A stretch of DNA of 64,000 bases from Corynebacterium atypicum. Lineage in GTDB: Bacteria; Actinomycetota; Actinomycetes; Mycobacteriales; Mycobacteriaceae. Below are positions 8,808 to 15,775 of this stretch, piece by piece (the stretch's first letter is position 1; each line of letters begins with the position of its first letter). The stretch spans positions 962,553 to 1,026,552 of the forward strand of contig NZ_CP008944.1 in NCBI RefSeq assembly GCF_000732945.1, given 5' to 3'. Under the pieces are notes generated by a model. The model did not search any database. It saw nothing but the letters and a program-made list of their open reading frames with translations, and had not been told where the DNA came from. Made by a program: the position numbers and the translations under genes.

Positions 8808-10079
8808 TCACACCTTCCGTTGTTGATGTATCCACCATACTCCGGTGGTTGCCGCGACCGCGACGATCAATCCAGACCAGCCGGCGGTGTTTGCGAATTG
8901 CGTCACCCAGCTGCCGAGGTTCTCGCCTGCGGAGACGGTCCAGTCGAGGGGGCTGAAAATAGCCGCCAGGCACACCCAAGAGGTCACGTTGGCCACGGCG
9001 CTTTTCGGCAGTACAATCGTCATGACCATGGGGAAGAGCATCATCGAGTAGTACTGCTGACCCAACGAAGACAACACGAAGACTCCGGCTAGCAAGATGC
9101 CGCTGGAGGTAGTCAACCACAGCAGCTGGTCGGTGTAGCGCCACCGGGCCAGCGCGAGCATCGCTACCAGCACCGCCAGCCCGACCACGGCGCGCAGGAC
9201 GGTTGTTGTCCAATCTGGCCAGCCGAAGTAGGCGCCCATGCCCAGAATCGAGCTGTTGGCGTAGTCGCGGACCTCGCCCAGATAGGGAACGACCACGCTG
9301 AGATAATCTCCCGCCCCGGGAACCAGCGGCCAGGCCAGTGCATTCAAGGTAAGCGGCACGGCTACCCCGGCGGCAACGATCCGCCAGCGCCAGACCATGA
9401 CGGCGAGGACCAGCAGCGGTGCGAATAGTGGCTTGACCACAATCAAAAGACCAAGTGCCACGCCCGCCCACCAGTTGCGGCCGTGCTGAAAGGCGGCGAT
9501 AAAACCCACGAAGACGAGCAGCAGCACCCCGTTGATATTGGCAAAGACCAGGGTGTTCACGACAGATTCGGTGAGGAAGGCGCCGAAGATCACCGCGGGC
9601 AGAAGCGGCGAAGAGCGCCTCACCCCGAAGATGTCGCACAGCCAGACCAGTGCCGCGACTATGGCGGCGGCCCCGACGAGGATGAAAAGCATGCGCGCGG
9701 CGCCGGGATGGTGGCTTAAGCCTAGCGGGCTTAACAGGAGAGTAGCGCCCGGGTTATAGAGGTAATGGGGATCGACGTGGTGGTACACCTCGTTATAGAC
9801 GGGGATGTCATCCCAGAAACGGCGCGTGGCCAAATAGACCGTGGTGAAGTCGTCGGTAGTCGACCCGGCCGCGGCCCGGACGCACACGGTATGCACCACC
9901 GCCAGCACCGCCAGCGGCCATAGCGTCAACCTGCCGAGGCGTTCCCAGTGCGGGTTGGCCATCACCTCGCGCCCGGCCTGCTCGCTCGCTAGCGGGCTGG
10001 TCTGAGGCGGAGCCACCCAGAACGAGCGAAACGGGTCGCGGCGCAGATTAGTCACGGTGAACACGCTACTTTTCTTCAC
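8808..10079 (-). CDS. aftC: GT87 polytopic mannosyl/arabinosyltransferase, probable AftC
   Basis: A 423-residue GT-C fold protein with roughly ten hydrophobic segments and an early extracytoplasmic loop carrying TTDDFTTVYLATRRFWDD, where GT87 enzymes keep acidic catalytic residues. Its neighbours (hemQ, msrB, a RibD-like reductase) are those of mycobacterial aftC (Rv2673), the alpha-1,3-arabinofuranosyltransferase that branches arabinogalactan using decaprenylphosphoryl arabinose. AftC is therefore the best name, though other GT87 enzymes share the fold. The GTG start overlaps the end of the upstream gene by 14 nt. Confidence 0.75.
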   Translation of the reverse strand: MKKSSVFTVTNLRRDPFRSFWVAPPQTSPLASEQAGREVMANPHWERLGRLTLWPLAVLAVVHTVCVRAAAGSTTDDFTTVYLATRRFWDDIPVYNEVYHHVDPHYLYNPGATLLLSPLGLSHHPGAARMLFILVGAAAIVAALVWLCDIFGVRRSSPLLPAVIFGAFLTESVVNTLVFANINGVLLLVFVGFIAAFQHGRNWWAGVALGLLIVVKPLFAPLLVLAVMVWRWRIVAAGVAVPLTLNALAWPLVPGAGDYLSVVVPYLGEVRDYANSSILGMGAYFGWPDWTTTVLRAVVGLAVLVAMLALARWRYTDQLLWLTTSSGILLAGVFVLSSLGQQYYSMMLFPMVMTIVLPKSAVANVTSWVCLAAIFSPLDWTVSAGENLGSWVTQFANTAGWSGLIVAVAATTGVWWIHQQRKV

Positions 10080-10818
10080 CTGCGCTCGCGCCCTGTGCCC
10101 TGCGATACCGCAAAAAGAGCAAGGAGTCCTCGTCCCGGTAGACGTGGTCGAGCTGAAACTGGCGTGGCGTCGTGCCGCCGCCGGACACCAGCGGTTGCTC
10201 CACGCTGCCGCTGGCTACAGGGGAGACGGTGAGGTAGAAGACGCCGATAAGGTCCGCGTCCAGCCCGGCCGCGTACGTGCTCGGGCCACCCTCGACGACG
10301 ATGCGCCGAGCCCCACGGGCGCGTACGGCCTCGACGGCGCTGGCCAGGCCCCCGTCGCCGCAGTCCACGACGTCGGCCCCGGCCTCCCGAAGGGCGTCCG
10401 CGCGCCCGCTGGCTGCGGCTTGGCTCGTTGTGAGGATCAACGGCCCGGGAATGCCGCTCGCGACCGAGGAAAACAGCGCGGAATCCGGTTCGATGGAAAG
10501 AGATCCGCTGAGCACGCCCAAGCGCGGGGTCGTTTCCTGGCCGCGGGATCGGCGCCGCTGCGCGTAGGTAGGGTCGGTATGAATGGGGCCGTAGTCCTCG
10601 GCCCGCACCGTGCCCGCTCCCACAAGTACAACGTCGGACCACTGCCGCAGGGCAGCCAGCAACGCGGCGTCGAGGGAGTTGCCCAGGCCGCCGGAGGTGC
10701 CGGAGATGGTAGCTGATCCGGTTAACGAAGAAATCGCTACCGCGCGCACTCCGTAGGCGTCCGGGCCTAAGAGCGCGTCGAGGAGGTCGAGGTCGTTGGC
10801 GGCGCCGGATTCTTTCAT
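10066..10818 (-). CDS. RibD C-terminal-like pyrimidine reductase
   Basis: A 250-residue dihydrofolate-reductase-fold protein resembling the reductase half of RibD. Visible features are the N-terminal SSLTGSATISG region, DVVLVGAGTVRAEDYGP (nucleotide-binding loop) and RRIVVEGGPSTYA. It has no deaminase domain, so a standalone reductase is expected. The mycobacterial counterpart is Rv2671, reported to show dihydrofolate reductase activity. It overlaps aftC by 14 nt and probably leads that transcript. The substrate in this organism is an inference. Confidence 0.8.
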   Translation of the reverse strand: MKESGAANDLDLLDALLGPDAYGVRAVAISSLTGSATISGTSGGLGNSLDAALLAALRQWSDVVLVGAGTVRAEDYGPIHTDPTYAQRRRSRGQETTPRLGVLSGSLSIEPDSALFSSVASGIPGPLILTTSQAAASGRADALREAGADVVDCGDGGLASAVEAVRARGARRIVVEGGPSTYAAGLDADLIGVFYLTVSPVASGSVEQPLVSGGGTTPRQFQLDHVYRDEDSLLFLRYRRAQGASAGEEK

Positions 10819-11052
10819 AGCTAGAAGTGTACTGGGGTGGGAAGTTGCAGGCCGTCAAGGCGGTGGTGTCACGGAGGTCGACATAGTCGGAGCGCGGGAG
10901 ATTGATTCCCCTGGTGGGGCTGCAGGCCAAAAGCGCGGTGTCGACCTGTGTGACACGTGCGCGAGGTATCGGTGCAGCACGCCGGCTCGGCTCCAGCGGC
11001 GGACATGCTCAAGGGCGAAAATACCCAACGGGCGGGTGATGGCAAAGAAAAA

Positions 11053-11076
11053 CCCCGGGCTGGGTAAAGCCCGGGG
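11053..11076 (-). terminator. Rho-independent terminator of tRNA-Val(CAC)
   Basis: CCCCGGGC (11053-11060) and GCCCGGGG (11069-11076) form an 8-bp stem. On the minus strand it is followed by a T-rich tract (TTTTTC). It lies just downstream of the tRNA-Val gene. Confidence 0.85.
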
Positions 11077-11082
11077 TAACGG

Positions 11083-11157
11083 TGGTGGTCCCAGCTGGGA
11101 TCGAACCAGCGACCTTTCCGGTGTGAACGGAACGCTCTTCCACTGAGCCATGGGACC
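11083..11157 (-). tRNA. tRNA-Val (anticodon CAC), CCA encoded
   Basis: The minus strand gives the 7-bp acceptor stem GGTCCCA/TGGGACC, D arm GCTCAGTGGAAGAGC, anticodon loop TTCACAC (CAC reads GTG) and T arm GCTGGTTCGATCCCAGC. The 3' CCA is encoded (11083-11085), unlike in the plus-strand array. A hairpin terminator follows directly. Confidence 0.96.
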
Positions 11158-11560
11158 TGCTCATCCGGCGCGCATGCGCGGCACATTAGTGCTCACGGCT
11201 ACTTGCCGTGTGCCTGTTAAGCTAGCACGAACGCGTTTCGATCCCCTAATCCGCAGGTCACCGGCGGAGGGGTTGGTTTCTGGGTCCGCCGGGCCTGGCT
11301 GCCGGCGTGCGGGGCCAGGCGCGGCGGGTGGGTGTGAGTAGAGGCGCCTTTTCACGTAGGCCGCAAAATGCCGTTCGGCGAGGTGGGGTCGGTGACGGCT
11401 TAAGGTTGTTGCTAGGCGCGCTGAAGCAGTGTGGTCGGGGAGTAAGGTGGCCTTAGCGGAACCCGGGTAGGGGCTTGGCGCTGGGGATTTGTCATCGGGG
11501 GCTGCGACACGATAGAGTCTGTCAACGCACAACGGCGGCGCTGAGTCGCCGGGAGGGCAT
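11158..11560. other. Intergenic region between divergent tRNA genes, with array promoter
   Basis: No convincing gene. The only strong element is a promoter-like pair near the right end: TTGTCA (11489-11494), 18 nt, then TAGAGT (11513-11518), placed to drive the plus-strand tRNA array beginning at 11561. A short inverted repeat TAAGG-TGG-CCTTA occurs at 11443-11455. Confidence 0.5.
11489..11518 (+). promoter_or_regulatory. Probable promoter of the tRNA array
   Basis: -35-like TTGTCA and -10-like TAGAGT separated by 18 nt, about 40 nt upstream of the first tRNA-Gly. Both hexamers are close to sigma-A consensus for corynebacteria. Confidence 0.6.
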
Positions 11561-11633
11561 GCGGATGTAGCGCAGTTGGTAGCGCATTACCTTGCCAAGG
11601 TGAGGGTCGCGAGTTCGAGTCTCGTCATCCGCT
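11561..11633 (+). tRNA. tRNA-Gly (GCC), copy 1
   Basis: Acceptor GCGGATG/CATCCGC, D arm GCGCAGTTGGTAGCGC, anticodon stem-loop ACCTTGCCAAGGT with GCC, T arm CGAGTTCGAGTCTCG. CCA is not encoded. It differs from copies 2 and 3 by one base in the D/anticodon junction (cattacc instead of catcacc). Confidence 0.96.
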
Positions 11634-11661
11634 CCGGGGCGGCCGTGGGTCGTCTTTCCCC

Positions 11662-11733
11662 GCGCGATTAGCTCAGGGGGAGAGCGCTTCCCTGACACGG
11701 AAGAGGTCACTGGTTCAATTCCAGTATCGTGCA
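11662..11733 (+). tRNA. tRNA-Val (GAC), copy 1
   Basis: Acceptor GCGCGAT/ATCGTGC with one G-T pair, D arm GCTCAGGGGGAGAGC, anticodon loop CTGACAC (GAC), T arm CTGGTTCAATTCCAG. CCA not encoded. The G-T pair is the only difference from copy 2. Confidence 0.95.
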
Positions 11734-11760
11734 CGAAGGGTCGCAGACATGCGGCCCCTT

Positions 11761-11833
11761 GCGGATGTAGCGCAGTTGGTAGCGCATCACCTTGCCAAGG
11801 TGAGGGTCGCGAGTTCGAGTCTCGTCATCCGCT
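11761..11833 (+). tRNA. tRNA-Gly (GCC), copy 2
   Basis: Same structure as copy 1 with GCC anticodon, and identical to copy 3. Second gene of duplicated unit A, 27 nt after tRNA-Val copy 1. Confidence 0.96.
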
Positions 11834-11872
11834 CTGGTACGAGTTGCCTAGAGGGCCGGTGACGGCCTTTGT

Positions 11873-11943
11873 GGTGGAATGGCCGAGTGGCGAGGCAACG
11901 GCCTGCAAAGCCGTGTACACGGGTTCGATTCCCGTTTCCACCT
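11873..11943 (+). tRNA. tRNA-Cys (GCA)
   Basis: Acceptor GGTGGAA/TTCCACC, anticodon stem-loop ACGGCCTGCAAAGCCGT with GCA, T arm ACGGGTTCGATTCCCGT, and the U73 discriminator expected for cysteine tRNA. It is the only non-duplicated tRNA of the right half of the array and is flanked by the two copies of the repeat. Confidence 0.95.
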
Positions 11944-11957
11944 CGTATTTTTACCCC

Positions 11958-12029
11958 GCGCGATTAGCTCAGGGGGAGAGCGCTTCCCTGACACGGAAGA
12001 GGTCACTGGTTCAATTCCAGTATCGCGCA
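11958..12029 (+). tRNA. tRNA-Val (GAC), copy 2
   Basis: As copy 1 but with a fully Watson-Crick acceptor stem (GCGCGAT/ATCGCGC). Anticodon GAC; CCA not encoded. Confidence 0.95.
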
Positions 12030-12056
12030 CGAAGGGTCGCAGACATGCGGCCCCTT

Positions 12057-12129
12057 GCGGATGTAGCGCAGTTGGTAGCGCATCACCTTGCCAAGGTGAG
12101 GGTCGCGAGTTCGAGTCTCGTCATCCGCT
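12057..12129 (+). tRNA. tRNA-Gly (GCC), copy 3
   Basis: Identical to copy 2. Last tRNA of the array; a run of six T follows at about 12135-12140, which may be part of the 3' end signal. Confidence 0.96.
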
Positions 12130-12130
12130 C

Positions 12131-12755
12131 CACTTTTTTCCGGAGATGGCCATCGGAGAAGTCCGGCCCCCGGTAACGGCCTCGATTTCGCCCGGGTCCG
12201 GGTCGAATCAGCTATTGCGGAGCCCCGCAAGTGCTACGCAATACCGTCGCCGCAAGTGAAACGTGACGCAAGACAGAATCAGTTCTTATTTTCCTGCGTG
12301 ATAAAGATGCTCACTCGCGATCTTCGAGGAGGGCAAGGTAAGAGGTGCACCACACCTCATCTTTTGCTGTGTGTGCGATACGCAATCTGGTCTCCCTTGG
12401 GTGGGTGATACCGGCCGCAGCGCGCCCGGGTATGGCGGCTTACCCTGCTTTTAGAGTTTTGACAGGAACTAGATGGGTGTGCTTCCGGCAGCTGTTCCGG
12501 AACCCTTAGCGGCGCTGTGCGTGATGCAGTCTCTGCGCGGGTACCAGCACAGGTGCTGGAGCGCGCGGGCGGCGTCGCCGAGCAGGCGGTCGATGGAGGG
12601 TTTCCGACGTTCTCGTGCGGCCGCGACCCGCGCCGGTGAACGCCAACTGCCTACGCGGCGATGGCTTTCTGCCGGCTGGGTAACCTAGGGGTCGTCTCGA
12701 TGTGCAGCATCCCGAGAAGCAACTTTGGCAGGCGCAGAAGCGAAGGAGGAAGACT
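12131..12755. other. Gene-free 625-bp region upstream of copC
   Basis: No ORF here has a credible ribosome site and family likeness. It contains an imperfect inverted repeat with ATACC at 12408-12412 and GGGTAT at 12428-12433, TTGACA near 12460, and GC-rich sequence. Because the next genes handle copper, a metal-responsive operator could lie here, but nothing matches a known corynebacterial operator well. Confidence 0.4.
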
Positions 12756-13412
12756 ATGGCTGACCAACACCCCTCGGAGCGGTGTTACGGCGGGCGCGGG
12801 CGGCGCGGCCTTTTCGGATTCGCGATAGCGGTGCTGGCCGGTGTGTTGAGCACCGTGCTGGCGATCCCTCAGGCGGCCGCGCACGATTCGGTGATCGACG
12901 CCGACCCGGGCGTCGGGGCCGCGGTGGCGGAATTCCCGCGCACCGTAACCTTGATCTTCTCCGGCGAGCCGCGGCCTAACTTCAACCGGGTCGCGATCAG
13001 CGACGCCCAGAGCAAAGAGGTGCTCTTTTCGGGCGAGCCGAAGCTCGACGGGCGGGTGGTGTCGATTGACGTGCCTGCGGGCCTGGATCCCGGTGCCGGA
13101 GACTACGTCGTAGGCTTTCAAATCACGTCGTCGGATGGGCACTCCACACGCGGGAAGACGACCTTTTCGGTTGTCGATCCGCACGCTGCCGTAAGCGACG
13201 CTTCGGCTAGTTCGCCGGCAGGCGATGGCTCCGCTGCGGACTCCGCACCGGAGGCTTCCGCCGCCGGCGATCAGGGGCCCGCGACGTGGCTGTGGGGCGC
13301 ACTCGGGGCCGTGGCTGTCGCCGCGGTGGCCGGTGGCCTGGGCGTGGTAGGGTGGTCTGCGCGACGTCGAAAAATTCATTCCACAGATAACCCTTCAAGC
13401 AAGGAGAACTAG
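12756..13412 (+). CDS. copC: CopC-domain copper-binding protein, membrane-anchored
   Basis: A 218-residue exported copper-binding protein. The signal peptide ends with PQAAA, so cleavage would place His at the mature N-terminus (HDSVIDADP). Together with the SSDGHST segment this supplies the N-terminal His and Asp/His ligands typical of a CopC Cu(II) site. The CopC beta-sandwich spans about residues 43-145. An Ala/Ser/Asp linker and one C-terminal membrane helix (about 180-205) follow, with a basic cytoplasmic tail. ATG 12756 has GGAGGA about 6 nt upstream. The PCu(A)C gene follows after 4 nt, so the two are co-transcribed. Confidence 0.92.
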   Translation: MADQHPSERCYGGRGRRGLFGFAIAVLAGVLSTVLAIPQAAAHDSVIDADPGVGAAVAEFPRTVTLIFSGEPRPNFNRVAISDAQSKEVLFSGEPKLDGRVVSIDVPAGLDPGAGDYVVGFQITSSDGHSTRGKTTFSVVDPHAAVSDASASSPAGDGSAADSAPEASAAGDQGPATWLWGALGAVAVAAVAGGLGVVGWSARRRKIHSTDNPSSKEN

Positions 13413-13416
13413 CATC

Positions 13417-14079
13417 ATGGCACATCTGATCCGACGCGCGACCGGGAGCACCGCACGCACGCGCACCGGGGCTATCCCCACTGCGCGTCCCGTTGCTCTT
13501 CTCGCCGCCGGCGCGGCGCTGGCCCTCGGGCTTACGGCCTGCTCCCAGGGTGCTGAGACGGAGCCCGCAGAGGCGACGAGTTCGGCTGCGGCCTCAGAGA
13601 GCATGGACAAGGCCGCCGCCGCAGGCGACCTGACCTTCGATAACGCCGTGGTGCGCGCGAAGGGCGAAGACAACCACATGACGGCGGTCTTTGGCACCCT
13701 GACCAACCACTCGGACCGGGACATCACGATCGTGGGTTTTGAGAGCTCGCTTAACGCGCCCAAGAACCAGCTTCATGAGACGCACGATGGCGTCATGCAG
13801 GAGATGACGAAGCCGCTGACCATTCCCGCTGGCCAGAGCCACGAGATGGCCGCCGGCGGCGACCACCTGATGATTATGGATTACCCGGATCCGGTAAAGG
13901 CCGGCGATACCGTCGATATCCGCTTCAACCTGGCCGACGGCACCGCGATCGAGGTCAAGGGCCTGCCGGTGCGCACGATGCTCGCCGGCGACGAGGATTA
14001 CGGCGACTTGGCTGACCAGCACGGCGGCGAGATGGGCATGGATCACGAGCACATGGACCACGGGCACATGGGCCACTAG
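13417..14079 (+). CDS. PCu(A)C copper chaperone lipoprotein
   Basis: A 220-residue lipoprotein with lipobox LTAC followed by SQGAE. The PCu(A)C fold carries the spaced copper ligands: HM in EDNHMTAV, M in the DGVMQEM region, and HLM near GGDHLMIMD. Such chaperones deliver Cu(I) to cytochrome aa3 oxidase. The last 20 residues add a Met/His-rich tail (GGEMGMDHEHMDHGHMGH) that could bind further copper. It sits between copC and the DyP peroxidase gene, the same trio found next to thrS in C. glutamicum. Export and metal role are inferred from motifs. Confidence 0.9.
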   Translation: MAHLIRRATGSTARTRTGAIPTARPVALLAAGAALALGLTACSQGAETEPAEATSSAAASESMDKAAAAGDLTFDNAVVRAKGEDNHMTAVFGTLTNHSDRDITIVGFESSLNAPKNQLHETHDGVMQEMTKPLTIPAGQSHEMAAGGDHLMIMDYPDPVKAGDTVDIRFNLADGTAIEVKGLPVRTMLAGDEDYGDLADQHGGEMGMDHEHMDHGHMGH

Positions 14080-14118
14080 CCCAACGCAAACAGGAAGGAA
14101 GAGGCTGTAACACCGGCT

Positions 14119-15507
14119 ATGCGCGATAAGAAGTTGGATGCACAGGCTTTAGGCGGAGAGCTTGCCGACGCCCCGGTCGACCCCGAGGCGGCGGCGAGGA
14201 CCGGTGCGCGGGCAGCGGCTGCGCACAAGATGTCCCGCAGGGGTTTCTTCGGCGCGACGGCAGCAACCGCGGGGTTGACGGCTGCGGCGTGCGCGGCGCC
14301 CACGCGGCCGGCTGGTAAGGCCGGTCAGCCCGAGCTTGATGCGGCGACGGAGCCTCACCTGGCCAGTCAGACGGTTCCGTTTGACGGGCGGCACCAGGCC
14401 GGGGTGCAGACGGCTTCTCAGGTGCAGTTGAGCCTCATCTCTTTCAACCTGCGCGACGGGATCGGGCGCCAGGACGTGCGGCGGCTGATGAGCTTGTGGA
14501 CGGAGGACGCGCGGGCGTTGTGCGCGGGCCGCAACCCAGTGGGTGGCCTGGAGCCCGAGATGGTCCAGATCCCGGCGAATCTCACGATCACCGTCGGGTT
14601 TGGTGAGCCGATGTTTGCCAAGCTTGGGCTCCAAGATCGGATGCCCACCGGCCTGCACGCGATCCCGGCCTTCGAACACGACGACCTTGATCGGCGCTGG
14701 GGTCAGACGGACCTGGTCGTGCAGATCTGCGGGGACGACCCGCTGACTGTGGCGTACGCCATGCGCCACATGATCCGCTCCTCGGTGGACTACGCTGTGA
14801 CCGGCTGGCTGCAACGAGGCTTCTCGCACGCCGATGGTTCGATGCCAGACGGGGCCACGCCTCGCAACCTGTTCGGGCAGAAGGACGGCACGGTCAACCC
14901 GCACGGCGACAAGGAGTACGAGGAGCAAGTCTGGATCGACGCGGCCGCCGACGGCGAGCCGGCGTGGGCCGACGGGGGAACCATCATGGTCGCCCGGCGC
15001 ATCGCGATGCATATGGACGAGTGGGAGATGCTGGATCGGCCCTCTCGTGAGGTGGTCATCGGCCGGGATTTGCCCGAAGGCGCTCCACTTTCGGGCGGCG
15101 ACGAGTTCACCGAGCCCGACTTGGAAAAGACGGATGAGACGGGCTTGCCTCTGATCGATCCGAACAGCCACATGGCCGTGGCGCGCAACTCGCCGGATTA
15201 TCTGTCGAAAGAGAAGCTCCTGCGGCGTCCTTACACCTATGACCTCGAACCGGAGCCGGGCAGCGGTGACGCCTCCAACGTGGGACTGGTCTTCTTGTGC
15301 TACCAGAAAAACCCGGACCAGCAGTTCACCCCCATCCAGCGGCGCATGGACAAGTCGGACCGGCTCAACCAGTGGATCACGCACATCGGTTCGGCGGTCT
15401 ACGTGTTGCCGCCGGGGGTGACCGCGGCAGGCTTCGGAGCGGCGTCGGAAAGCGCGGAAGGCGCAAGCCCAGATCGGTTCTGGGGCGAGCGCCTCTTCGC
15501 GGATTAA
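14119..15507 (+). CDS. Tat-exported DyP-type haem peroxidase (EfeB-like)
   Basis: A 462-residue dye-decolourising peroxidase. A twin-arginine signal is visible as SRRGFFGATAATAGLTAAA at about residues 39-57, preceded by an unusually long hydrophilic N-terminal stretch. The DyP signature GxxDG appears as GQKDGTVNP, with the distal Asp, and a conserved histidine/arginine haem pocket follows (MVARRIAMHMDEWE). It begins 40 nt after the PCu(A)C gene. A role in envelope iron, haem or copper redox handling is suggested by the neighbours; the substrate is unknown. Start ATG 14119 would encode 38 residues before the Arg pair; internal ATG 14230 would give a conventional signal peptide. Confidence 0.9.
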   Translation: MRDKKLDAQALGGELADAPVDPEAAARTGARAAAAHKMSRRGFFGATAATAGLTAAACAAPTRPAGKAGQPELDAATEPHLASQTVPFDGRHQAGVQTASQVQLSLISFNLRDGIGRQDVRRLMSLWTEDARALCAGRNPVGGLEPEMVQIPANLTITVGFGEPMFAKLGLQDRMPTGLHAIPAFEHDDLDRRWGQTDLVVQICGDDPLTVAYAMRHMIRSSVDYAVTGWLQRGFSHADGSMPDGATPRNLFGQKDGTVNPHGDKEYEEQVWIDAAADGEPAWADGGTIMVARRIAMHMDEWEMLDRPSREVVIGRDLPEGAPLSGGDEFTEPDLEKTDETGLPLIDPNSHMAVARNSPDYLSKEKLLRRPYTYDLEPEPGSGDASNVGLVFLCYQKNPDQQFTPIQRRMDKSDRLNQWITHIGSAVYVLPPGVTAAGFGAASESAEGASPDRFWGERLFAD

Positions 15508-15775
15508 CGCGCAGACCACCGCCGGGTTCACCGGGCCGGCGCGAGGCGGACCCCGACGCGTTTGGTGCGGTGGCCGACTGCTGAGCTCAAGGGTGGCTTC
15601 CCGTCCGGGTGGGCTGGGCCGGTAGGATGCTTGACTATCCGCCGTTTCCGTGGCGCGGCCCCTGGCCCGGCGCCGACGTCGCGCCCAAAAAACCGCGGGG
15701 AAAAACCATCTGAGCAGGCTGCGTCCTGGTATGACGCCGTCTGCGTGAGCGCATGAAGGAGCGCTGAGAGTTCAC
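15508..15775. other. thrS leader region
   Basis: 268 bp without a gene. It is GC-rich, with possible hairpins around 15590-15630 and an A-rich stretch near 15688-15708. A T-box was considered and not supported. It probably contains the thrS promoter, but no clear -10/-35 pair was found. Confidence 0.35.

Larger units (their letters stand above)
11658..11834 (+). repeat. 177-bp direct repeat (copy A) carrying tRNA-Val and tRNA-Gly
   Basis: Positions 11658-11834 match 11954-12130 at an offset of 296 bp with a single mismatch (T at 11730, C at 12026). The unit contains tRNA-Val(GAC), an identical spacer with a small hairpin (GGGTCGCA-GACA-TGCGGCCC), and tRNA-Gly(GCC). tRNA-Cys lies between the copies. 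Confidence 0.95.
11954..12130 (+). repeat. 177-bp direct repeat (copy B) carrying tRNA-Val and tRNA-Gly
   Basis: Second copy of the unit at 11658-11834, with one mismatch over 177 bp. Confidence 0.95.

Noticed and set aside
11443..11455. TAAGG-TGG-CCTTA inverted repeat resembling a DtxR site
   Set aside because: It is shorter than and mismatched to the 19-bp DtxR consensus, and it lies before tRNA genes and not an iron-regulated gene.
11738..11757. Hairpin between tRNA-Val and tRNA-Gly as a terminator
   Set aside because: The 8-bp stem has no T tract and another tRNA follows directly, so it is more likely a processing or spacer structure.
12473..12688. 71-codon open frame upstream of copC
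   Set aside because: No ribosome site, Arg/Ala/Ser-rich shadow-like composition and no recognisable motif.
15590..15640. T-box-like AGGGTGGC in the thrS leader
   Set aside because: The following bases do not continue the conserved ACCGCG of a T-box, and no specifier loop or antiterminator could be drawn.
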